Assembly (NCBI GenBank): GCA_030533445.1
Contig: CM060064.1
Location: forward strand, 6,493,879 to 6,557,878
DNA: 64,000 nucleotides
Reading direction: 5' to 3'
From: Cyprinodon diabolis
Taxonomy: Eukaryota; Chordata; Actinopteri; Cyprinodontiformes; Cyprinodontidae
Shown: positions 1-23,600 of the stretch, one piece after another
How positions within the stretch are numbered: the stretch's first letter is position 1
Layout: each line of letters begins with the position of its first letter
Made by a program: the position numbers and the translations under genes
The notes under the pieces: model-generated
Told to the model about the DNA's origin: nothing
Database searches by the model: none
What the model saw: the letters and a program-made list of their open reading frames with translations, nothing else

Positions 1-1
1 T

Positions 2-2341
2 ACTAAGCTCGACTTAAGGAACGCCTATCACCTTCTCAGAATCAGAGATGGCGATGAATGGAAGACTGCCTTTAAGACCCCTCTGGGTCAATTCGAGTAT
101 TTAGTCATGCCTTTTGGTCTAACAAACGCTCCTGCGTGTTTTCAAGCCCTAGTCAACGACGTTCTCAGAGATTTTTTGAACGTGTTTGTTTTTGTCTACA
201 TTGATGACATACTCATTTACTCCAAAGACCTCACAGAACACAAGAAACATGTCCGCCTGGTCTTACAAAGACTCCTTGAGAATAAACTTTTCGTCAAAGC
301 TGAAAAATGCGAGTTTCACCAACCTTCAGTCACCTTTTTGGGGTTTGTGCTCGAGGGCGGACAGGTTAAGCCATCTGAGGATAAGATAAAGGCAGTTTTG
401 GAGTGGCCGGTTCCCGAAAACCGCAAACAGCTGCAGAGATTCCTGGGTTTTGCTAATTTTTATCGACGATTCATCAGGAATTATAGTCAGACAGCTCTAC
501 CTCTAACCTCTCTTACATCAGTCAAGAAAACCTTCCAATGGTCTCCCGAGGCTCAAACTGCTTTTGACAAATTAAAGATGTTGTTTTCCAGAGCTCCAGT
601 GTTAATCCAGCCTGATTCATCGAAACAATTTATCCTCGAAGTCGACGCATCCGACTCAGGAGTTGGTGCTGTCTTATCTCAGAGACTCGATTCAGACCAA
701 AGAGTTCACCCATGTGCTTTTTTCTCCCGTAGACTTTCCTCTGCTGAGCAAAATTACGACGTTGGTGACCGCGAATTACTGGCCATAAAATTGGCATTAG
801 AGGAATGGAGACACTGGCTTGAGGGAGCAGAACACCCGGTTCTTGTTTGGACAGATCATAAGAACCTTGCCTATATCCAGTCCGCCAAACAGGCCAATCC
901 TCGACAGTCAAGGTGGTCACTATTCTTCTCACGATTCAATCTCATCATCTCTTACCGACCTGGATCCAAGAACATCAAACCCGATTCTCTCTCTCGTCTT
1001 TATTCCACTGATCAATCTGAGACTCCTGAGCCTGTTCTACCCGCTTCCTGCACTGTTGGGGTGGTTACCTGGGAGATCACCGATCTAATAAACTCTGCCC
1101 TCGTTTCAGAACCAGATCCAGGAAACGGTCCCCCAAACAAGACTTATGTACCTTCTTCTGTCAGGTCTCGCCTAATTCAGTGGATGCACAATAGCAAATT
1201 TGCCGCTCACCCGGGGGTGAGCAGAACCATCAACCTCATTTCAAGACGTTTCTGGTGGCCCACTCTACACAGAGATGTTAAGGAGTATGTGCTGGCCTGT
1301 TCTACCTGCGCCAGAAACAAGTCCACACATCAACCTCCCTCTGGCCTGTTGCATCCACTTCCTATTCCTTCTCGTCCCTGGTCTCACATCGCAATCGACT
1401 TTGTTACTGGTCTTCCCATTTCTCGAGGTATGTCCACAATTCTCACCATTGTTGACCGATTTTCCAAGTCCTGCCATCTTGTACCCCTCAGGAAGCTTCC
1501 TAAGGCTTTTCAGACCGCCCAGCTCCTTATTAAACACGTTTTCCGTCTACATGGCATCCCTCAGGAGATTCTTTCCGATCGTGGTCCACAATTCATCTCT
1601 CAGGTTTGGAAGGCATTTTGTTCAGCCCTCAACTGCAAATCTTCTCTCACCTCAGGTTATCACCCACAGTCCAACGGCCAAACCGAGAGAATGAATCAAC
1701 AGCTCGAATCCTCCCTTCGTTGTCTGACCTCTAGTAATCCCTCCGATTGGAGCCAACACCTTCCATGGATCGAATATGCTCACAACTCTCTAAAGTCAGC
1801 TTCCACCGGCCAGTCTCCTTTCCAGGTCAGTCTCGGTTATCAACCTCCACTTTTCCCCGCAGACGAGAGAGAGATTTCGGTCAAATCAGTCAACCACCAC
1901 ATCCGCCGCAGTCATCGAATCTGGAGAGACACCATAGCCACCCTCAACCGTTCCATGGAGACCACTAAACGTTTCGCTGACTCAAGAAGACGCCCTGCAC
2001 CAGTTTACTCCGTCGGTCAGGAGGTATGGCTCTCCACTCGGGACATTCCCCTCAAGGGGATGTCCCGTAAACTCTCTCCCAGATTCATTGGCCCATACAG
2101 GATTTCCCAGGTCATAAACCAGTCTGCCGTACGACTACAACTGCCTCCGACTCTTCGAATTCATCCCACATTCCACGTCTCTCAGATCAAGCCCGTGATC
2201 TCCAGCCCTTTGTGCCCTCCGTCCGACTCCCCTCCACCCGCCCTGGAAGTCGATGGACATCCGGCTTTCACCGTCCGCCGGATCGTGGACTCCCGTCGGC
2301 GAGGTCGTTGCTGGCAGTACCTCGTCGACTGGGAGGGCTAG
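2..2341 (+). CDS. Ty3/gypsy chromovirus-type pol: reverse transcriptase, RNase H, integrase, truncated chromodomain
   Basis: Retrotransposon polyprotein open from the window edge, so the protease and N-terminal RT lie outside. The reverse transcriptase shows the MPFGLTNAP block and the YIDD catalytic motif (bases 197-208). An RNase H region follows ([13 protein letters not shown], then WTDHKNL). The integrase has an HHCC zinc finger (H..H then CSTC) and the D, D, E residues in [18 protein letters not shown] and [10 protein letters not shown]. The C-terminus enters a chromodomain (YLVDWEG) but meets TAG at 2339-2341. The same frame continues past the stop to TGA near 2458 with typical chromodomain sequence, so the stop interrupts an otherwise good domain. 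The chromodomain and RT type suggest a sushi-like fish chromovirus; the exact family is inferred. A polypurine tract and LTR follow directly. Confidence 0.93.
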   Translation, partial: TKLDLRNAYHLLRIRDGDEWKTAFKTPLGQFEYLVMPFGLTNAPACFQALVNDVLRDFLNVFVFVYIDDILIYSKDLTEHKKHVRLVLQRLLENKLFVKAEKCEFHQPSVTFLGFVLEGGQVKPSEDKIKAVLEWPVPENRKQLQRFLGFANFYRRFIRNYSQTALPLTSLTSVKKTFQWSPEAQTAFDKLKMLFSRAPVLIQPDSSKQFILEVDASDSGVGAVLSQRLDSDQRVHPCAFFSRRLSSAEQNYDVGDRELLAIKLALEEWRHWLEGAEHPVLVWTDHKNLAYIQSAKQANPRQSRWSLFFSRFNLIISYRPGSKNIKPDSLSRLYSTDQSETPEPVLPASCTVGVVTWEITDLINSALVSEPDPGNGPPNKTYVPSSVRSRLIQWMHNSKFAAHPGVSRTINLISRRFWWPTLHRDVKEYVLACSTCARNKSTHQPPSGLLHPLPIPSRPWSHIAIDFVTGLPISRGMSTILTIVDRFSKSCHLVPLRKLPKAFQTAQLLIKHVFRLHGIPQEILSDRGPQFISQVWKAFCSALNCKSSLTSGYHPQSNGQTERMNQQLESSLRCLTSSNPSDWSQHLPWIEYAHNSLKSASTGQSPFQVSLGYQPPLFPADEREISVKSVNHHIRRSHRIWRDTIATLNRSMETTKRFADSRRRPAPVYSVGQEVWLSTRDIPLKGMSRKLSPRFIGPYRISQVINQSAVRLQLPPTLRIHPTFHVSQIKPVISSPLCPPSDSPPPALEVDGHPAFTVRRIVDSRRRGRCWQYLVDWEG

Positions 2342-2469
2342 GGTCCGGAGGATCGTCAGTGGGTTCCTGGTTCCTACATCCTCGACCCGTCCCTCATCGA
2401 GGAGTACGAGCGATCCCTCCCATCGACGTCTTCTGGACCGCCAAGAGGCGGTCGTTGAGGGGGGGGTAC

Positions 2470-3172
2470 TGTTGGGATCTGGAGCTGTACCACCTGTCTC
2501 CAGCAGAGTTCGCTGTGGATCCTCCTGAGCTGAGCCTTCGACACACCTGAAACCCATCTCATCATCAGGAGGATCCTCCACCATATAAGCAGCCCTCAGA
2601 CCTCGCATCAACGCCGCAGTGTTTATCCAGTTTGGTTAGCACCTGAGCCTAACTCCCTCTGTGAAATCTTTGTTGCCTCTAGTCTCCTAGCTGGAAACTA
2701 ATTACCTTTGTCTCTGCCTACAGGAAACCTGTTTTTGTCCTGTAAGCTCTGGATGAGCTTAACCTGTCGAGCCCGCCCTCAGAGCCAAACCTGAAGAACC
2801 TTCTCTGGATTTTCCCATGCTGCTCTGGACTAAGAGCTGGAAAACCAAGGTCTGTCCTATCGTTAGATGCAAGACGCTGAAGCTGAAACTGAACTCTGCT
2901 GAATCAAACAGTCTCTGGAACCAACAGTGCCTCTCTCAAAGCCAAACCCGGATTCTTCAAGGTAGATCTCTGAAGATAACATTTCCACATTCACCAGCTA
3001 CGTGGCTAACTGAACTGTCTCCTTTCCAGTTACCTGTGAACCAGATCCCCAGAAGTGAACCAGTACCTGACTCTTTCATTGTTCCATTGTTCAATAAACA
3101 TTGTTAACTTTTACTCCCGTTTCCGTCTCCGTGGTGTTCTGCATATTGGGTCTTCCTGAACCAATCATGACA
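2470..3172 (+). mobile_element. 3' LTR of the gypsy element
   Basis: The pol frame is followed by a G-rich polypurine tract (about 2456-2468) and then TGTTGGG, a standard LTR 5' end. The segment ends at TGACA near 3172, giving TG..CA borders and about 700 bp. A CCATATAAG TATA-like site lies at about 2580 and AATAAA sits near 3090, as expected for U3-R. Only this LTR is in the window, so the 3' border cannot be checked against a partner copy. Confidence 0.75.
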
Positions 3173-3189
3173 TATACCTTCCCCCCCAA

Positions 3190-3204
3190 AAAAAAATATA
3201 TACG

Positions 3205-3237
<33 letters not shown>

Positions 3238-3256
3238 GTATATATGTGTATATGTA

Positions 3257-3331
<75 letters not shown>

Positions 3332-3353
3332 GTGTATATGTATATATATACAA

Positions 3354-3386
<33 letters not shown>
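3190..3386. repeat. (TA)n microsatellite
   Basis: Nearly pure TA dinucleotides, interrupted by TATG and one CAAAACAT patch, starting 18 bp after the LTR. Reading frames made of Tyr/Ile repeats across this tract are not genes. Confidence 0.97.
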
Positions 3387-3388
<2 letters not shown>

Positions 3389-3612
3389 AAGTCATCATTC
3401 AAATTATTCAATAAAACAAAATTTTACATAATATTTAACATAAACAATTAATTTCCAACACATTAACAGTGACTTGTCCTCCTAACTCAGTACTGTCGAG
3501 CCCTGACAGGTTATTAACATAATTTATGACATCCAACAATAAAAATGGCCACGCCCACCTAGCATAGTTAATGTCTACATCCAAATTTGTACCACCATCT
3601 TTGGCTATGGGC

Positions 3613-4172
3613 GAAGAGGTACGACGGAGTATAGGGGCAAGGCTAGAGATTTTCTTTTCTTCTATTTTGAGAATAAATTCGTAATATGAGAATAAAGTCG
3701 TAAAATTACGAGAATAAAGTCATTATATTATGAGAAGAAAGTCACAATGAGAATAGTCCTAAAATTATGAAAATAAAGTCATAATATTAAAAGAATAAAG
3801 TTCTAAAATTACAAGAAACAAGTTGTATTTTATAACAACAATTACAAGAAGCACTTTCTTTCCTAAAATTAGGAATGTGGAGCATTATGTGAAGAAATAC
3901 TTTGGCTCTTGTTTGACAAATAAGGAAATCTTTTAGCACCAGCATCAAATTGGGCAGAATGTCAAAGTGGACTCAGGTTGCTGATTGGTGGAGCTAGTCG
4001 GCCGTAACATGCTGGTCAGATTTCCAAGCTTTCTTTCTGAAAGGGGCTGTGGTATAATGACTTAAATCTCGAAATATTAAAACTTTATTTTCGTAATTTT
4101 ACGAATTTTTTCTCAAAATAAAAAAAAATTACAAATCTCTAACCTGGCCCTAATACTCCGTCGTAAAGAGGC
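3613..4172. mobile_element. Inverted-repeat element (MITE-like) with short internal repeat array, copy 1
   Basis: Ends are inverted copies: TACGACGGAGTATAGGGGC at about 3619 and GCCCTAATACTCCGTCGTA ending near 4166. The flanks carry AAGAGG on both sides, a likely 6 bp target duplication. The interior begins with about five copies of a unit close to GAATAAAGTCGTAAAATTAC (3667-3830), then unique AT-rich sequence. No reading frame is seen. The same ends and interior recur at 18545-20339. Confidence 0.8.
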
Positions 4173-4196
4173 ACCTTCCTCTTCACTGACACCATC

Positions 4197-4602
4197 TTGT
4201 CTTATTACTTGTCTTATATCACTCTAACGGATAAAGATGTTTTGTTTGGGATGGAGAAATGTGAACTTGTCAAAACAGAATTTTTATATGTTGTTAACTT
4301 TTTTATTATTTATGGTAAATATCATATTCACACCTCCAAATATTTACAACAAAAAACAAATTTCCAGATATTATTATCTTCTATTAATATTTATATAGAA
4401 CCCCTAAAATTGAGCTCAAATGCTAGAGCCATTAAAATGATAACTGCCCTTAAAGAATTGCAACCCTCGAATACAGATTTTATTTTGACATAGTAAAATA
4501 GTTGCTCTATATTTTGTAACGCCCTTTAATGTTGTATCTGAGTGTAATTATTAATATGTGATGTGGTTCTTGTATATTCTTTGTTTGCAATAAAAAAAAA
4601 AC
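4197..4602 (+). mobile_element. 3' end of an L1-like non-LTR retrotransposon
   Basis: An open frame of about 98 codons (4197-4493), then a short 3' UTR and an A-run at 4591-4601. It is about 90% identical by eye to 18180-18545, which extends further upstream into a zinc-finger-like LINE C-terminus. This copy is 5' truncated and supplies the intact 3' end used to read the insertion at 18.5 kb. Confidence 0.7.
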
Positions 4603-5480
4603 AGTAAAGAGAGTGAGAACTAGCCAATTAGGAGCAGCAAAGTGCAGGTGATGGCTTCACCTTCCTAGGAAAAAATGGGAAATTTGTCTCTGAGATTCTG
4701 CTTTATAGCGCAGTTCACTGGGGATTTAGAGGTGGGTATGATTGAAAAATAAGTGTGTAAACCCAGTATACCCACGCAGAAACCTCAGAAAACCTTAAAT
4801 TTAAAATTATCGTCTCAAAATAATATCATGTTAATGCAAAAAAACATAGCTGTATCTATGTACAAATTAAAAGAACAGTTTTGGATTGTGAAAATATTGT
4901 CTTGTGAGGTTTCACTATAACTTTATTAAAGGACAGATTATTTTTATGCTAGCCCTGAGAACTTACTTTTCATTCATAAATATGTGTAAAGACAAAACCT
5001 GTATTTTTGGTGTGGCTATTTCAGGCTCCTCATGAGATCATCAGTCTTTTAATGGTTGTGCTTTAATCTGAATATAGAAATCTAACCAAACTTTTTTATT
5101 AATGACACAGATTTTAATACTATATATTTATGCATTATTTTTGCTGTTTACTGCAGGAAAATGAGGGTGTTAGAAATATTTTATTTATACTCCATTTGTG
5201 TTTCATGGGTTGTGTTCTAATCAACTATTATAATGTATAATGTGTGATTCATCTTTTATAAAACATCATGGTATATGATTCTTTAGGTGCTTAGACCTGA
5301 CAGAGGGAGAAGATAAGGATCATTTATTTAACTGCTGGGTTTTCTTTTCATATTTGCAATATATAGCGGGACATATCTTTTGGTCTTCTTTTGGGCCCCC
5401 CCTCAGTCAAGGGCCCTTGGAATCTTCCTAACTTTCCCCCCATACGGTCTAGGACTGCACCAGTGCACTTAATTAACTTA
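4603..5480. other. No gene seen
   Basis: AT-rich DNA with no convincing exon, tRNA or clear repeat end. If SPAG1 continues below 6.9 kb this may be one of its introns. Confidence 0.5.
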
Positions 5481-5515
5481 CAACAAATGTTTTACCTCTT
5501 ATATGCAAAATTTTA

Positions 5516-6583
5516 TACCCCGCTGGTATAATAAACTGGCCAAAGGAGGAGATAGAGGCCACTGACATCAAGACAAGAAAGCTCCTCACAATACATGGAG
5601 GGTTCCACCCCAAATCCAGCACCCTGAGACTGTATACCAAGCGTAGCGAGGGAGGCCGAGGGCTAGTGAGTGTCAAGACTACTGTCCAGGATGAAACAAC
5701 TAAGACCCAGGAGTACATCAGAAAGATGGCCCCCAAAGACAAATGGCTTGGTGAATACCTCAGGCAGGAGAAAACCGAAAGCGAGGACAAGAAAGAGGAA
5801 GGAGAACCATCATGGAGGGACAAGCCGCTGCACGTCATATACCACAGACAAATAGAAGAAGTGGCTGATATCAAAAAATCCTACCAGTGGCTGGAAAAGG
5901 CTGGACTGAAGGACAGCACAGAGGCACTAATCATGGCAGCACAAGAACAGGCACTCAGTACAAGATCAATAGAGGCCAGGGTCTACCACACCAGGCAGGA
6001 CCCCCGATGCAGACTCTGCAAAGATGCCTCTGAAACAATACAGCACATAACAGCAGGGTGTAAAATGCAGGCAGGAAGTGCATACATGGAACGCCACAAC
6101 CAGGTAGCTGTCATAGTGTACAGGAACATCTGCCATGAGTATGGGCTGGAAGTCCCAAGGTCAAAATGGAAGACACCTCCTAAGGTAGTTGAGAATGACC
6201 GAGCTAAGATCCTATGGGACTTCAAGATCCAGACTGACAAACAGCTGATGGCTAACCAACCAGACATTGTGTTGATCGACAAACAGCAGAAGAAGGCAGT
6301 AGTGATAGATGTGGCAATCCCAAGCGACAGCAACATCAAGAAGAAAGAACACGAGAAGCTTGAGAAATACCAAGGGCTGAAAGAGGAGCTAGAAAAGATG
6401 TGGAAAGTAAGAGCAGCAGTGGTGCCAGTGGTAATTGGAGCACTGGGGGCTGTGACCCCCAAACTGGGAGAGTGGCTACAGCAGATCCCAGGTAAAACAT
6501 CAGAGGTCTCTGTCCAGAAGAGCGCAGTCCTAGGAACAGATAAGATACTGCGCAGAACCCTCAAACTCCCAGGCCTCTGGTAG
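5516..6583 (+). CDS. C-terminal part of a LINE with restriction-like endonuclease (5' truncated)
   Basis: An uninterrupted frame of about 355 codons; the AUG-like start near 5666 is arbitrary because coding similarity begins upstream, near IEATDIKTRKL. A zinc knuckle CRLCKDASETIQHITAGC (about 6010-6063) is followed by a PD-(D/E)XK-type nuclease: the PDIVLID strand, then KKAVVIDVAIP and a basic helix with EKLEKY. This order (RT, zinc knuckle, endonuclease) defines the site-specific LINE group that includes R2, R4/Rex6 and NeSL; placement in the R4/Rex6 branch is inferred. The reverse transcriptase is missing through 5' truncation. The frame ends in LKLPGLW and stop, then a short 3' UTR and a T/TA-rich tail. 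Confidence 0.85.
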   Translation, partial: YPAGIINWPKEEIEATDIKTRKLLTIHGGFHPKSSTLRLYTKRSEGGRGLVSVKTTVQDETTKTQEYIRKMAPKDKWLGEYLRQEKTESEDKKEEGEPSWRDKPLHVIYHRQIEEVADIKKSYQWLEKAGLKDSTEALIMAAQEQALSTRSIEARVYHTRQDPRCRLCKDASETIQHITAGCKMQAGSAYMERHNQVAVIVYRNICHEYGLEVPRSKWKTPPKVVENDRAKILWDFKIQTDKQLMANQPDIVLIDKQQKKAVVIDVAIPSDSNIKKKEHEKLEKYQGLKEELEKMWKVRAAVVPVVIGALGAVTPKLGEWLQQIPGKTSEVSVQKSAVLGTDKILRRTLKLPGLW

Positions 6584-6640
6584 AGGACCCGAGCTTGAGG
6601 ATTTGAGGATGACACATACCACCACACGAGGGGTGAGAAA

Positions 6641-6672
6641 ACAGTTTTTTTTTTTATATATATATACACACA

Positions 6673-6703
<31 letters not shown>

Positions 6704-6705
6704 TT
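6641..6705. repeat. Poly-T/(TA)n tail at the LINE 3' end
   Basis: A T12 run, TA repeats and another T-run, about 60 bp after the LINE stop codon. Confidence 0.9.
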
Positions 6706-6926
6706 GTACAAATTTGCTATAATAACTGACGTGAGTGGGTTGTTTTTTCAGCTAATAGCTAATGTTAGATTCTCTATACTCCAGTTGATGTTTAATTGAT
6801 TGCTGAATTAGTTCACAATTACTTTAATAATGATTAATCACAATTAATCCTGGCATAAAAGGACCAAGCAAGTCTCCATTTGTAAATCTGTAAATTAAAA
6901 ATGTTGATGTGTTGTTTTAGTCTCAC

Positions 6927-20540
<13,614 letters not shown>

Positions 20541-20597
20541 GGAAGGCCATTCCGCAGACCGACCGGAAATACGTCACCGTCAACAGAAGGCTCCAAA

Positions 20598-20603
20598 TTT
20601 GAA
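20598..20603 (+). promoter_or_regulatory. CHR-like element (TTTGAA) upstream of FBXO43 exon 1
   Basis: TTTGAA followed by AGCGGGA. TTYGAA is the cell-cycle homology region bound by MuvB/DREAM, and GCGGGA resembles an E2F half-site. The position just before the probable FBXO43 exon 1 fits, but a 6-mer alone is weak. Confidence 0.35.
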
Positions 20604-23600
20604 AGCGGGAGCTGAGGCTGCGAGGATGAACATGCAACAAAAAGGAAGCCTGGAAGCCGGGGCCTGGAGCTGAACCTGAGTGTGCGGCCCTTTGTAGGAG
20701 TTAAACTATCTGACAGAGTAAGTCTCTGTACATTTTAAAGGTGTTTTTAGCTTTATTAACACATGTTTCATTGGTTCACCCTTTGTTTGGGCTAACTTTA
20801 CCCAGGTGTGTTTTCTGGCCATGCTAATTGGTCTTAGAGTCTGCCGCACCTGAAGGGCCATGAACGCGTTACTTAAAAAAAAAAAAAAAAGTTTATTTTT
20901 AATTACCAATATAAATCGTCAAACAAGCCAAAAAGAGAAGATAATTCGGTTATGGTTTTGTATGTAGAGGCACTGGAGCAAGGGGCTTTAAATCCCCAGC
21001 TCATAGCAACAGCAAGCTGGGCCCTTGGTGATGAACCAGCTCAGCCGGGCCCTTGGTGATGAACCAGCTCAGCCAGGCCCTTGGTGATGAACCAGCTCAG
21101 CTGGGCCCTTGGTGGTGAGCGATAAGTAAATAGTATTTTCCTTACCGGTACATTGATGAGAAGAGAAGAGTAATTTGTATTTAAAAATAATAATAATAAT
21201 AAAAAAAATCTTAATTTCATACATCAGAACTTAATTAGTGTGGAAAGTTAAAGGGAACAAAATTAAATAAGAATAAAGAGAAGTGCCATTTATCCTGAAA
21301 ACTGATTTTTAAATATTATTTCACTTTAATATGGAAAAAAAGTCAGAATTATGACAGCTAGCAAACATGTTAGCATCAAGCTGTAGCCATTTCTGTTTTA
21401 GAGACTAGCTCTCTTGTTTTAATGACCTTCTGCTCCTCCATTAATGAAATGGCATCACCGGGGTCCCCTTAGGCATCTAAAAAGTTTCTTCATTATTCAC
21501 GGGTGTAGATTAGTTGTGATTAATCAATTATTGAAATAGTTGTCAACTAATTAAGTAATCAATTAATCATTAAATCATTATAGAGTGGCCCACTTAGAAC
21601 AGGAACTGTACCAACATTGTAAAAAAATTATATACATATTTTGCATTTCAGATAAAAAAAAAAAAAAACTTTTTCGTCTGTCAATGATTTATCCAGAAAT
21701 CCTCGTGTGAAAATGTTTTAGATTCACCTGGTTTAAATTCCTAAAAAATCTTCTTTCAGAATCAGACATACTTTAATAATCTCTGAGGGAAATTACTTAA
21801 GGAAACTTAAGGAACCTTTGGCTATTCTATTATTAAGCAATTAATGGAATAAATTATCAACAGACTAATTGATTTGCAAAATAATGGTTAGTTGCAGCCC
21901 TAGTCTAGAGTCTGTGGCAGCTTCCACTATGTTGGACCACAGTAGCCAGATAAAGGCTGGTTGAAGTTTGTGGTGAATAAAATACAGAAAGTTTGAAGTT
22001 CCGCCTGCAGAATTTTTCGCCAAAATGTTAATGAGAGTCACTGCAGACTAGGAAGGAAATATCCTCTCTGTCTGTGTGAAGCAGCCAATCAGACGTCAGC
22101 CTCTCCATGGTAGCTGTCCGAATCCTGCCCACTGAACCTGATGGCTGAAGATGACAGTTTAAATCAATTCATTAGCCTGATGTTCAGACGCAAGGGCTGA
22201 ACAATATATATGGCCTCAAAATATAGTCGCCCATTTATTTTTTTTATTTCATTGTAAAATGTGACAACTGGCACATCTCTTTCAAAAATTACCTTGATTT
22301 AAATCGTTTGCTCTTGGACGGAGGTCTTAAACAGGGGTCTGTGACCGCTAGGGGTCCACAGAGGTACTGCATGGGGTCACGAAAGTTTTGGTTGATTAGA
22401 ATTTGTTTTGTATATCCCCCCCCCTGCATTTTTTTCCGCTAATTGAATGTCTTTAAATCCACATTAACATGAATTCAACACAGTGTAGTAAACAGATAAA
22501 TGGAGGCAGAAAATGTCTTTCAGTTATCAATGCACACATTCAGCGAAACACAGGAGCTCTTTCAAGCTGGGCACCGTTTGATTCACAACACCTGTCCCAT
22601 CAACCTTAGTTTTAAGGATCAATGAAACTCAAGCTTGTGAAACAAGCATGTTTCTCAAAAATAATAAAAATATGACACAGTTAATCTTTACAGATGGCAT
22701 TCAGTTCAGTTTATTTGTATAGGGCCAGTTCACAACACATTTCGTCTCAAGGCACTTTGCAGTTCACCAGATCATCAAATTTTATGATCTCATCATATTA
22801 TTGCATAGTGGGGTAGTTTATCCATTATAAGAATAACTCTAAGAAGAAAAAGTGACAAAATGTCCAAGCTTTGGAAGGATTGCATTTTGGGGAGATTCCA
22901 AAAAAGTAAAAAAAAAAAAAAATCCGCTGGACTTTATTTCCAAATTTGAAGACCTTTCGCTTCTCATCCAGGAAGCTTTTTCAATTCAAAATGTCAGAAA
23001 TAGTCAATTTAGTTCGAGGTTTTATACAGAGACCCAACTAAGTCTTATTTTGGTTTTGAAAACATGCAAATTGAAAAGTTCCTGTTTGGCTGTGACGCCA
23101 TCCTGGAGAGAAACATCCGCTGTGCTGCTGCCATCAACACACTTGTTTATAGATGTTGGAGATCGGCCTGTTTTCCAGTGTAGTCCTGTTTCTCTGACCA
23201 TGACTGGCTGGATGTGCTCTCTTCATCCTCTGGCATGGGAGCTGGCTCGGTGCTCGTCAGCCTGGGTGATTCCTGGACGGGGCCGCCCTTTTTGTATCTC
23301 TGCTTCTGTCTCCTTGAACCCCAGTCGGCCTCGGTAGATGGCCGCTCACACTGTGCCTGATTCTGCTGGAGGTTTCTTCCTGTTAAACGGGAGTTTTTCC
23401 TCTCCACTGTCGCTACAAGCATGCTTAGTGTGAGGGATTGCCTTCGAGTCAATGAGTCGATGGTTTAAACTTATTAGTGTTAAACCAGAATTAAAACCTG
23501 CTGGACAATCCTGGGTCTGAAAGCAAGACTTTATGTTCAAACCAGAAAAAAACCACAAGGGGAGCGTCACTTTGTTTCTCCTGTTTGATTTAAAACATTT

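Noticed and set aside
630..2611. Minus-strand and other-frame ORFs across the gypsy pol
   Set aside because: They overlap a well-supported pol frame and show no family motifs.
3091..3451. Long frames of Tyr/Ile/His codons
   Set aside because: Translation of the (TA)n tract; the same happens at 10482, 46480 and 6650.
21014..21118. 28 bp repeats as a regulatory or CRISPR array
   Set aside because: Only 3.7 contiguous copies without spacers; a plain minisatellite.
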